Assembly: GCA_902796975.1 (NCBI GenBank)
Contig: CADBRF010000188.1
Coordinates: forward strand, 1-6,795
From: an uncultured Coriobacteriaceae bacterium
GTDB taxonomy: Bacteria > Actinomycetota > Coriobacteriia > Coriobacteriales > QAMH01
Length of the DNA: 6,795 bases
Direction of reading: 5' to 3'
Below, in pieces: positions 1 to 6,573 of this stretch. The notes under the pieces are model-generated. The model saw only the letters and a list, made by a program, of their open reading frames with translations. It was not told the DNA's origin and ran no database searches. The translations under genes were made by a program, and so were the position numbers. Each line of letters opens with the position of its first letter. Position 1 is the first letter of the stretch.

Positions 1-121
1 CAAATAAGGTCGTCACCCGATAGGGGAATTTCTGAAATCAGCTCCGAGGACTCGCGCTTCGCGCTCAAACATCTCTCCGCTTTCGATTTCAGAAATTTCC
101 CTATCATCCTCCAATTATTTG
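1..121. repeat. Long imperfect palindrome (inverted-repeat element)
   Basis: The 21-base arms at 19-39 and 85-105 are reverse complements at 20 of 21 positions. The single difference is G26 against the base pairing with C99. Outside them, CAAATAA (1-7) matches TTATTTG (115-121). The two outer spacers (8-18 and 106-114) do not match, so the element would fold as a bulged hairpin of about 120 bases. Its 45-base apex contains a small GCGC-TTC-GCGC hairpin. Each long arm carries its own 11-base palindrome of form ATTTC-N-GAAAT (28-38 and 86-96). No T run follows either arm, so it does not look like an intrinsic terminator. It could be a mobile palindromic repeat, a structured RNA, or a paired operator. 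The left end coincides with the window edge, so the element may extend further left. Confidence 0.75.
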
Positions 122-172
122 CATGGCATCCCGACGGGCTTTTTTCTTGTTCGAACTGAGTGACGTTCATCC

Positions 173-209
173 AATGTTTCCAGTGGTCACACATTGGAAA
201 CATTTTTTT
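173..209 (+). terminator. Stem-loop with T run before pyrG; terminator or pyrG attenuator
   Basis: A perfect 10-base-pair stem (AATGTTTCCA at 173-182 with TGGAAACATT at 195-204) encloses a 12-base loop. It runs directly into seven T residues (203-209), the form of an intrinsic terminator. The loop itself contains GTG-GTCA-CAC, which could lengthen the stem. The hairpin ends 50 bases before the pyrG ATG. In several Gram-positive bacteria pyrG is controlled by a leader terminator read according to CTP level, and the pyrimidine-rich 5' arm here (GTTTCC) would suit that mechanism. I could not identify a convincing promoter with a GGG start site upstream, so it may instead end a transcript entering from the left. 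No clear promoter was found between the hairpin and pyrG; TACAAT at 212-217 is only a possible -10 box. Confidence 0.65.
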
Positions 210-259
210 CCTACAATATCTAAGATTGTGGTTATTTGCGTGAGGAAGGACTGAACAGC

Positions 260-1867
260 ATGTCAAAGCATATTTTCGTAACAGGCGGTGTCGTATCCTC
301 GCTGGGTAAGGGCATTACCGCCTCCTCGCTCGGTATGTTGCTCAAGTCGCGTGGTTATAAAGTGACCATGCAGAAGATGGATCCCTATCTCAATGTGGAC
401 CCGGGCACGATGAGCCCCTTCCAACACGGTGAGGTGTTTGTCACCGACGACGGTCTCGAGAGCGACCTTGACCTTGGCCACTACGAGCGCTTCATCGATG
501 AGAACCTTTCTCGCGAGTCGAATGTCACGCAAGGATCCATCTATCAGGGTCTTATTGCGCGCGAGCGCCGTGGCGATTTTCTCGGTGGCACGGTGCAGGT
601 TATTCCGCACGTTACCAACGCTATCAAGGAGCGCATCAACCGCATAGCCGACCAGACTAGTGCCGACATCGTCATCACCGAGATTGGCGGCACGGTTGGC
701 GATATCGAATCGCAGCCCTTCTTGGAAGCGGTGCGCCAGTTCAGACGTGAAAAGGGCAGCGAAAACGTCTGCTTCGTACATTGCACACTTGTTCCCTACA
801 TTTCCGCTGCTCACGAGCTTAAGACCAAACCCACGCAGCATTCCGTGAAAGAGCTCCAGTCAATTGGTATTCAACCTGACTTCCTCGTTCTCCGTAGCGA
901 TCACAAGATTACCGATGCTATCCGCGAGAAGATCGCCATGTTCTGCGATGTGGAGGCAAATGACGTCTTTGCCTGCGAGGATGCACCGAGCATCTACGAT
1001 GTCCCCATGCGTCTTCACGCCCAGGGATTTGACACGCAGGTTCTCGACCGCCTCGGTCTTGAAGAAGGCACAGCTGACCTCTCCAAGTGGCAGAGCTATC
1101 TCGACAAGCAGGCTTCGTGCGAGGGCTCTGTTGACATCGCCATCGTAGGCAAGTATGTTGGCCTGCCCGATGCCTACCTCTCGGTTGTCGAGGCTTTGCA
1201 TCATGCGGGCATCGCCAACTGCAAGAAGGTGAATGTCCATCTGGTTGATGGCGAGGAAATCAACGACGAGAATGTCGAAAAGGAACTTGGTATCATGGAT
1301 GGCATTCTCGTTCCCGGCGGCTTTGGTGTACGCGCATTCGAGGGAAAGATCTGCGCGGCTCGTTATGCGAGGACGCGCAATGTTCCCTTCCTGGGTATCT
1401 GTCTGGGTCTTCAGGCGGCGGTGTGCGAGTTCGCCCGTGATGTGGCCGGCATGCCCGGCGCTTCGTCTGCAGAGTTCGACGACAACCTCGAATATCCGGT
1501 CATCGACCTCATGCCGGAGCAGGCGGATATCGACGATATGGGTGGCACGATGCGTCTGGGAGCCTATCCTTGCCGCATTGTTCCGGGGACTCTTGCTGAG
1601 AAACTTTACGGCGAGCCTGTCATCTATGAACGCCATCGCCATCGTTACGAGGTCAATAACGCCTTCCGTCAGAAGCTCATCGATGCCGGGCTTACGGTGT
1701 GCGGCGTCTCCCCTGATGAGCGTCTCGTGGAAATGATCGAGCTCGATGACCATCCCTACTTCATCGCAAGCCAGGGGCATCCTGAGTTTAAGAGCCGTCC
1801 CACCAGGCCTCACCCTCTGTTCAAGGGCCTTGTGGAGGCAGCCATCGCGTACCAGGAAAACAAGTAG
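260..1867 (+). CDS. pyrG: CTP synthase (glutamine-hydrolysing)
   Basis: It makes CTP from UTP, ATP and glutamine (EC 6.3.4.2), the last step of de novo pyrimidine nucleotide synthesis in the cytosol. The product has 535 residues, close to the usual 535-550. The N-terminal synthetase domain (about 1-270) shows the nucleotide-binding loop SSLGKG (Lys17), DPYLNVDPGTMSP and QHGEVFVTDDG, followed by DLDLGHYERF. The C-terminal class I glutamine amidotransferase domain (about 292-535) has the oxyanion-hole region VPGGFG, the nucleophile Cys381 in GICLGLQ, and His507/Glu509 in GHPEF. The triad and both domains are complete, so the enzyme should be active. I chose the ATG at 260 because AGGAAGGA (243-250) lies 9 bases upstream and MSKHIFVTGG is the normal family N-terminus. 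A TTG at 236 would add eight unlikely residues. It is probably monocistronic: a hairpin lies before it and a terminator after it. Confidence 0.98.
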   Translation: MSKHIFVTGGVVSSLGKGITASSLGMLLKSRGYKVTMQKMDPYLNVDPGTMSPFQHGEVFVTDDGLESDLDLGHYERFIDENLSRESNVTQGSIYQGLIARERRGDFLGGTVQVIPHVTNAIKERINRIADQTSADIVITEIGGTVGDIESQPFLEAVRQFRREKGSENVCFVHCTLVPYISAAHELKTKPTQHSVKELQSIGIQPDFLVLRSDHKITDAIREKIAMFCDVEANDVFACEDAPSIYDVPMRLHAQGFDTQVLDRLGLEEGTADLSKWQSYLDKQASCEGSVDIAIVGKYVGLPDAYLSVVEALHHAGIANCKKVNVHLVDGEEINDENVEKELGIMDGILVPGGFGVRAFEGKICAARYARTRNVPFLGICLGLQAAVCEFARDVAGMPGASSAEFDDNLEYPVIDLMPEQADIDDMGGTMRLGAYPCRIVPGTLAEKLYGEPVIYERHRHRYEVNNAFRQKLIDAGLTVCGVSPDERLVEMIELDDHPYFIASQGHPEFKSRPTRPHPLFKGLVEAAIAYQENK

Positions 1868-1942
1868 CTGTTCGCAAGGAAAACGCTTGAGGGCTGTTGT
1901 CGTGTCTGCCCGGCGCTGAGAACTGGATACGGCTGCTATAGA

Positions 1943-1980
1943 AAACAGCAGGTGACGTGAGTGCACCTGCTGTTTGTCTT
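1943..1980 (+). terminator. Intrinsic terminator after pyrG
   Basis: A perfect 12-base-pair stem (AAACAGCAGGTG at 1943-1954 with CACCTGCTGTTT at 1964-1975) with a 9-base loop is followed by the T-rich TGTCTT. It begins 75 bases after the pyrG stop codon and separates pyrG from the lyase gene. The left arm starts with A residues, but the mirrored 3' side on the minus strand serves no visible minus-strand gene, so I assign it to the plus strand. Confidence 0.88.
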
Positions 1981-2001
1981 AGCATTGGATTGTCGTATAT
2001 T
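1974..2001 (+). promoter_or_regulatory. Candidate sigma-70-type promoter for the lyase gene
   Basis: TTGTCT (1974-1979) and TATATT (1996-2001) are separated by 16 bases and match the TTGACA/TATAAT consensus at 4 and 5 of 6 positions. The expected start is near 2008, giving a leader of about 80 bases before the ATG at 2088. The -35 box overlaps the tail of the pyrG terminator, so pyrG transcription would end where lyase transcription begins. This is consensus matching by eye only. Confidence 0.5.
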
Positions 2002-2041
2002 GGCATTAAGCTGAAAAACTATAAGTGGAGTCGCCATTCTG

Positions 2042-2068
2042 ATGAAGGTGGACTCTTGGAGTGCCTAA
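2042..2068 (+). CDS. Possible 8-residue leader peptide upstream of the lyase gene
   Basis: ATG at 2042 opens a nine-codon frame encoding MKVDSWSA and ending in TAA at 2066-2068. GGAG (2027-2030) lies 11 bases upstream. The last A of the stop begins another ATG (2068-2070), which itself has GGAG (2058-2061) six bases upstream. That second frame encodes 11 residues (MRRGVDKWLLK) and runs past the lyase start. Short frames like these arise by chance, but the three successive SD-ATG units in one leader are notable. Two of the eight codons are serine and one is tryptophan. I see no convincing mutually exclusive terminator/antiterminator pair, so a translational coupling role would be more likely than classical attenuation. 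Confidence 0.2.
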   Translation: MKVDSWSA

Positions 2069-2087
2069 TGCGAAGGGGAGTGGATAA

Positions 2088-3286
2088 ATGGCTTCTGAAA
2101 TGAAATGGAAGTTCAACTCTCTACCGAAAAGCAACGGAGACAGCGAGGCTATCTTCGATCTTGAAAGCATGAAGGCGGCCTTGTCTTTTCACCAGAGTTT
2201 TCCCGGATATAGCCCGACGCCGCTTGTGAATCTCAAGGAGATGTCAACGCACCTGGGGCTCGGGTCCCTGCATGTGAAGGATGAGAGCTATCGGTTCGGT
2301 CTCAGCGCTTTCAAGGCGCTGGGCAGCTCCTTTGCGACGGCGCGCTTGATTTCCACCTTGCTCGACATGCCACTGTCCAACCTCACCTATGACGTTCTTA
2401 CATCGCCTGAGGCAAAGGAACGTCTTAGTTCTGCAACCCTTGTTACCGCTACCGATGGCAACCATGGGCGAGGCGTCGCCTGGACTGCCAGCCAGCTCGG
2501 TATCAAGGCGATTGTCCTGATGCCGGCGGGAACAACCAGGACCCGCTTCGATAACATAGAAGCGGAAGGTGCAAAAGTCACCATCGAGAGACTGTCCTAC
2601 GACGAGTGTGTTCAGAAGGCTTCACGCATCGCCGCTTCAATCGATGGCGCTATCCTCATGCAGGATACGGCGTGGCCGGGGTATGAGACGATTCCCTCGT
2701 ATATCATGCAGGGTTATTCAACCATGGTGGCAGAAACGTTTTCCCAGCTTGAACAAGAGCAGAGTCCTGCTCCAACACATGTCTTCCTTCAGGCAGGGGT
2801 AGGTTCCATGGCAGGAGCCGTTGCGGAATACATTGCCAAACTTCTTCCGAATGCTGTGCCTAAAATCGCCATCGTCGAGCCCTTCGCTGCGGATTGTCAC
2901 TACATAAGCGCAGCGCGGGAGATGGGTTCCCACATTCTGTTTCCGGTGAGGGCGCGACCCCCACGGCGGGGCTCAACTGCGGGACTCCCAACCCGATTAG
3001 CTGGGACATTCTTCGTGACCGTGCGACGGTATTTCTCAGCATGGCCGACAGTGTGACTAAACGAGGCATGCGAATGCTCGCATCTCCGCTGGGAAGCGAC
3101 AGAGCCATTATCTCGGGTGAATCAGGCGCTGCAGGCATGGGTGCTCTTGCGGCCATCATGCTCGATGAAGAACTGGGGGAGCTCCGGGATGAGCTTGGCC
3201 TTGACGAGAAGTCTCATGTTCTTATCATTTCTACCGAAGGAGATACCGATCCGAAGCGCTATCGCAAGATTATTGCGGATGCGTAA
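2088..3286 (+). pseudogene. dpaL: Diaminopropionate ammonia-lyase, interrupted by one frameshift
   Basis: The family is a PLP-dependent fold type II enzyme (EC 4.3.1.15; E. coli YgeX) that converts D- or L-2,3-diaminopropionate to pyruvate and ammonia in the cytosol. The ATG at 2088 follows AGGGGAG (2074-2080) at 7 bases. The first frame gives the PLP-binding Lys76 (SAFKALG), TDGNHGRG with probable catalytic Asp123, QDTAWPGYE (Asp193) and a glycine-rich loop AGVGSMAGA (236-244). Family similarity stops at about residue 276 (HYISAA), and that frame then reads unrelated sequence to a TGA at 3054-3056. The rest continues in the -1 frame: GDGFPHSVSGEG, AGLNCGTPNP, ISGESGAAGMG and STEGDTDPKRY, ending at TAA 3284-3286. 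Adding one base near 2910-2918 restores about 399 residues; E. coli YgeX has 398. Everything else looks conserved, so this is a recent deletion or a sequencing error. No slippery heptamer is visible, which argues against programmed frameshifting. Confidence 0.9.
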
Positions 3287-3305
3287 GCATAGGGCTCGGC
3301 TCAAC

Positions 3306-3336
3306 TGGACGAGCTTGAGACAGGAGCGGATATACT
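3306..3336 (+). promoter_or_regulatory. Possible promoter of the recombinase gene
   Basis: TATACT (3331-3336) is a good -10 box. The best -35 candidate is TGGACG (3306-3311) with a long 19-base spacer, so the upstream half is weak. Transcription would start at about 3343, at or next to the ATG at 3344, which would give a leaderless message. It sits in the 57-base gap after the lyase stop, where I see no terminator, so readthrough from the lyase promoter is also possible. Confidence 0.35.
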
Positions 3337-3343
3337 ATCTGCT

Positions 3344-4354
3344 ATGACGAACTCTCAGAGCACAGCAAATAATTCTTCCAATTGGGCTCCGCTCCACGAG
3401 CCGCGTGAGACCAAGGCGTTGCCTGCGGTGGACTGTGGGCCTTTTGCGGGAGATATTGACGAATATCTCACTTACATGAGCGTCGAACAGGGGCTCTCCG
3501 ATGCTACCTGGGATGCCTACGGGCGTGATCTTCGCGATTACGCGACCTTTCTGCATGTACGCTGCAAACGAGATTCCTATGAGGAAATCGAACGGGAGGA
3601 TATCGTCGCCTATCTCGAGAATCTCCGCGAGCGCGAATATGCTCCAGCGAGCATTGAACGACACGTTGCCGCTATGAGGAGCTTCCACAAGTTCTGCGTG
3701 CGTGAGGGGATTACCGAAGTCAATCCTGTTGCTTCGGTGCCCCTGCCTAAAGTTCCCTCGCGTCTGCCCGAGGCGAAGAGTATCGAGGAAATTGGACGCT
3801 TGCTTGACCAGCCTTTCCCAGACACTCCAGCGGGGATTCGTGACCATGCGATGCTCGAGGTGCTCTATGGATGTGGGCTTCGTGTCTCAGAGCTCGTCGG
3901 TCTCGATTATGGAAGCCTGCTTACGGAAGAGGGGCTCGTCCGGGTCCATGGCAAGGGCGGCAAAGATCGTCTCGTGCCTATAATGGGGACCGCTGCTTCT
4001 GCTCTCGCCAACTATCTTGTCGAAGGAAGGCCGCATCTGCGCTCCAAAGCCAGCCCGCAAGATCCACACGCTATCTTTCTCAACGCGCGGGGCGGGAGAA
4101 TCTCTCGCCGCAGCGTCTGCAAGATTGTCGAACGCTATGGGCATAAGGTGGGTATCGAAGGCCTGCATCCCCATACGCTCAGGCACAGTTTCGCCACTCA
4201 CATGCTCGAAGGCGGGGCGGATTTGCGTGTTCTTCAGGAAATGCTCGGACACAGCGATATCTCCACAACGCAGATATACACGCATGTGGATCGAAGCCAT
4301 ATCCGCGAGGAGTATCTCTCCACGCATCCGCGGGCAAAGCTGCGCGAAGGTTAG
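3344..4354 (+). CDS. xerD: Tyrosine site-specific recombinase, XerD type
   Basis: It is a cytosolic DNA recombinase that, in the Xer family, resolves chromosome dimers at the dif site next to the division septum. The product has 336 residues against about 300 for typical XerD. An N-terminal SAM-like DNA-binding domain (about 36-125: EYLTYMSVEQGLSDATWDAY onward) precedes the catalytic domain. All six catalytic residues are present: Arg180 (GCGLRVSELVGL), Lys204 (GKGGK), His277 and Arg280 (HPHTLRHSFATH), His303 (LGHSD) and Tyr312 (TTQIYTHV). The QIYTHV and ADLRVLQEMLGHSD motifs fit XerD better than XerC. The first 35 residues are low in conserved features, and the ATG at 3344 has no Shine-Dalgarno at proper distance (AGGAG at 3322-3326 is 17 bases away). 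GTG at 3428, with AAGG 11 bases upstream, would give 308 residues. The 3' end overlaps the convergent gene by four bases. No phage or integron genes are nearby, supporting a housekeeping role. Confidence 0.93.
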   Translation: MTNSQSTANNSSNWAPLHEPRETKALPAVDCGPFAGDIDEYLTYMSVEQGLSDATWDAYGRDLRDYATFLHVRCKRDSYEEIEREDIVAYLENLREREYAPASIERHVAAMRSFHKFCVREGITEVNPVASVPLPKVPSRLPEAKSIEEIGRLLDQPFPDTPAGIRDHAMLEVLYGCGLRVSELVGLDYGSLLTEEGLVRVHGKGGKDRLVPIMGTAASALANYLVEGRPHLRSKASPQDPHAIFLNARGGRISRRSVCKIVERYGHKVGIEGLHPHTLRHSFATHMLEGGADLRVLQEMLGHSDISTTQIYTHVDRSHIREEYLSTHPRAKLREG

Positions 4355-6399
4355 TCCCAGACCAGCCCCGTCTCGTGCCATCCACTCAAGGAGAGCGGTT
4401 TGTCCGGGTCTATCTCAATCTGGTGGATAGATGTGGTCCCGTCGTCTTTCGTGTATAGGGCGTAGAAGTAGCGGGTGCGATTGGGATCAGCTGACTCATA
4501 GACCACGGTCCCGTAGGGAGCTGGGTCGTCGCCAATCGCCTCGATGACGGTCGCGGGGATATCGCAATGCGATACCGGCAGATTCGACTTCTTCAACGAC
4601 GCCTGTGCCTCCTCACTTGTCTGGGAAGGCTTTACGAACAGCATAGGAGCTGTGGTGTAATCGTTTTCGTCTGTGATGTGCCAGACGCCATGGTCTGCCG
4701 TGATGATGATAGTCGCATCGTCATAGAGGCCGAGGTCTTTCAAGTCCTGAATGTAGTCGAAGACAATCTTCATGGATCCGCGAATTTGGTCGTCGTACGA
4801 GGCTGAATCCGAGGTGTACCCTTCTGCATTGAGTCTCACTGGATAGTGGGCGCCGAGCAGGTGGATGAAGCGGAAGGAACCCATTCCGCCGTCGTCCTTG
4901 ATGGTAAGGCCGTTTGCGTCGAGCGCCTCGTGATAGGCGCCATCGTTCATATGGTACTGGATATTGGCGGGGTCGGCGGTGAGATCTGTTGCCACGACCC
5001 GCTGGTTCACCTCGTCTGTATAGAACCAGAAGTGCGATTTGAGAAGCCAGGGCATATCGCGGAAAAAGGCGCATTGCTCCAGAGAGAGCAGAGCCTCGAC
5101 CGGGTCAACATTGACGGAGGAGAGCTCGTGGATATTGAGCGTCTCGCGCGCCTGCCTGAGGTCGGCTGGCTTGTTGAAATCCATTTCAGCGGAATCGGTA
5201 TAGATGCCGATGTTGTATCCCGCATCTGAAATATCGTCGAGAAAAGTGCTGTTGGCATACCGGTTGGCGTAGTACTGCCCCCAGGTCTGCTCGGGCTGGG
5301 GCAGCTGGTTGGTGAGAAGGAAGGGCACGGCGTAGTGAGTGGGAATCATCGATCCCGCCACGTTCCCGTAGTAGGTGAAGCCCGTGAGTGCATCGAAAAA
5401 GTGCGGGTCATCGCGCATGATGCTGTTTGCATCGCGCGTGTCGTAGGTGTCAAGGACAAACACGATGACATTGTTCTGAGGGGAGACTTCGAAGAGGCCC
5501 TCCTCAGTCACGCGTAAGTTGGATTGCGCATTGACGAAGAGGCTGCCAAAGCCCACGCCCTGGACGATGATAAGACAGACACTCGCCACAGTGGCGAAAA
5601 GCCGCGACGTCCTATGATGCCAGTGGGCGATGATAGGCGGGATGCTCAGCAGCGCGACCCAGACCACGGTGCTCACGATAGTGACCGTCTGGAAGTTGCC
5701 CCAGTTCACGCTGCGTCCATCGGCGGTAGGGAGTCCCTCGTTGATGAAGAGTGCCTGCAGCCAGCAGAGCAGACCGAAGCAGAAGACGATGACCAGTGCC
5801 GTGTCAAAAGCTTTCTTGCGAAAGGCGGAGAGAGCGAAAGAAAGGATGGCTGCAACCGCCAAACCAAAGAGGGCGAGAATCCACCAGACATCATGGACGC
5901 CGAATATGAGGCTCGTGGGATTTGCCGCGACAATCTCCGAGGGCGCGGCTACGAGCAGAGTGAAGCTGGCGAAAACCGAGACGATGAGGGCGTAGACGAA
6001 ACGTGCTCGCCAGCTGAGGGGGCGTTCCACCTTGCCGGCAGACGCTTGAGTGAGCGCTTGTGCCGCGGTCCGCGCTTCTTCAAGGGAGCTCTCATAGCTG
6101 TCGGAAACGGGATCGAGCATCACGACTGCTGGATCCTTGGCCTTTCTGCTCTCCTCATCGATATGGAGAACCTGAAAGATCTTTCGGCGCGTTCTTCTGA
6201 AGAAGACGCCAATCGCTGCGGAAAGGGCGACGGCAACGCCTGCAAGCGCCTGTATGGTGTAGGTCATGACCGAAGGGTCAACATACGCATAAGCGGGTGG
6301 GTTGACGCACGCTATGAAGACGAAGGAGAGAAAAAGGGCAGAGACGAGGTCAGAGGAGAAACGGTGCGCGCAAGAAGACCCATGTGGCTGAAAACGCAC
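4351..6399 (-). CDS. Membrane-anchored sulfatase/LtaS-like alkaline-phosphatase-superfamily enzyme
   Basis: It is a 682-residue membrane protein with an extracellular catalytic domain. A signal-like segment (about 18-38) ends in AYA before YVDPS, resembling the AYIDPG start of Gram-positive surface-polymer proteins. Hydrophobic segments follow at about 43-67, 132-152, 164-190, 199-219, 237-257 and 268-289. Basic stretches RRTRRK, RKK and HHRTSR place the intervening loops inside and residues 300-682 outside. The catalytic domain has NNVIVFVLDTYD (metal ligand Asp317), SMIPTHYAVPFLLT (probable nucleophile Thr354), LLGAHYP (His518) and TADHG (Asp569, His570). Sulfatases use a formylglycine made from Cys or Ser in C/S-x-P/A-x-R, which is absent; a threonine is typical of phosphotransferases such as LtaS. 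I therefore infer a phospho-substituent transferase or hydrolase acting on cell-surface polymers, substrate unknown. The start is GTG (6399-6397) with AGAGGA 9 bases upstream. No other enzyme of a polymer pathway is in the window. Confidence 0.88.
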   Translation of the reverse strand: MRFQPHGSSCAHRFSSDLVSALFLSFVFIACVNPPAYAYVDPSVMTYTIQALAGVAVALSAAIGVFFRRTRRKIFQVLHIDEESRKAKDPAVVMLDPVSDSYESSLEEARTAAQALTQASAGKVERPLSWRARFVYALIVSVFASFTLLVAAPSEIVAANPTSLIFGVHDVWWILALFGLAVAAILSFALSAFRKKAFDTALVIVFCFGLLCWLQALFINEGLPTADGRSVNWGNFQTVTIVSTVVWVALLSIPPIIAHWHHRTSRLFATVASVCLIIVQGVGFGSLFVNAQSNLRVTEEGLFEVSPQNNVIVFVLDTYDTRDANSIMRDDPHFFDALTGFTYYGNVAGSMIPTHYAVPFLLTNQLPQPEQTWGQYYANRYANSTFLDDISDAGYNIGIYTDSAEMDFNKPADLRQARETLNIHELSSVNVDPVEALLSLEQCAFFRDMPWLLKSHFWFYTDEVNQRVVATDLTADPANIQYHMNDGAYHEALDANGLTIKDDGGMGSFRFIHLLGAHYPVRLNAEGYTSDSASYDDQIRGSMKIVFDYIQDLKDLGLYDDATIIITADHGVWHITDENDYTTAPMLFVKPSQTSEEAQASLKKSNLPVSHCDIPATVIEAIGDDPAPYGTVVYESADPNRTRYFYALYTKDDGTTSIHQIEIDPDKPLSLSGWHETGLVWD

Positions 6400-6441
6400 C
6401 GGCTACATTCCTCTCGTTTGGCGTGGCTACGATTCCTTGGC

Positions 6442-6470
6442 GCGATGCATGTGGTGGGCACTGCATGCGC
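6442..6470. promoter_or_regulatory. Imperfect palindrome upstream of the membrane enzyme; possible operator
   Basis: GCGATGCATGTG (6442-6453) and CACTGCATGCGC (6459-6470) form an imperfect inverted repeat around a five-base centre, with the two arms slipping by one base. It lies 43 bases upstream of the GTG start and downstream of the padR terminator, in the only non-coding stretch that can hold the promoter of the membrane enzyme gene. TAGTAT on the minus strand (6485-6480) is a possible -10 box just before it, but I found no matching -35. PadR proteins bind inverted repeats that often contain ATGT...ACAT, and only the ATGT half is seen here. The assignment is tentative. Confidence 0.3.
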
Positions 6471-6495
6471 TGGCGAAACATACTACTTGTAACAC

Positions 6496-6533
6496 AAAGA
6501 CGAACCTGGAAAATGCCTGCCAGGTCCGTCTTT
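6496..6533 (-). terminator. Intrinsic terminator after the PadR-family gene
   Basis: AAAGACG-A-ACCTGG (6496-6509) pairs with CCAGGT-C-CGTCTTT (6520-6533): 13 pairs with one mismatch around a 10-base loop. Read on the minus strand, the stem is followed by a T-rich tail (TTTGTGTT). It lies 40 bases past the padR stop codon and before the next gene on the same strand, so it should separate their transcripts. On the plus strand the tail is only TTTTG, and no plus-strand gene ends there. Confidence 0.75.
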
Positions 6534-6573
6534 TGTAAAAGGGCGCAAGAATGATTTGAGCACGAGGGAGGCG

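Noticed and set aside
130..145. CCC-GAC-GGG followed by six T residues as a second terminator
   Set aside because: The stem has only three pairs with a three-base loop, too weak to call. It may be a degenerate terminator for a gene left of the window.
236..259. Longer pyrG start at TTG 236
   Set aside because: The extra eight residues are not part of the family N-terminus and include the ribosome binding site of the ATG at 260.
860..1966. 368-codon open frame on the minus strand opposite pyrG
   Set aside because: It lies antisense to the conserved pyrG coding sequence, shows no family motif, and would begin inside the terminator. Long antisense frames are expected from the codon bias of this DNA.
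2894..3286. Separate gene for the second part of the lyase
   Set aside because: Its translation continues the lyase family exactly where the first frame stops matching, and no ribosome binding site or start is apparent. It is the displaced 3' half of one gene.
3294..3314. GCTCG...CGAGC hairpin after the lyase as a terminator
   Set aside because: Only five pairs with an 11-base loop and no T run. It more likely reflects chance within the short gap.
5524..6492. 322-codon open frame on the plus strand opposite the membrane enzyme
   Set aside because: Its translation is highly charged and low in normal protein features. The opposite strand encodes a coherent signal peptide and membrane segments, so this is a shadow frame.
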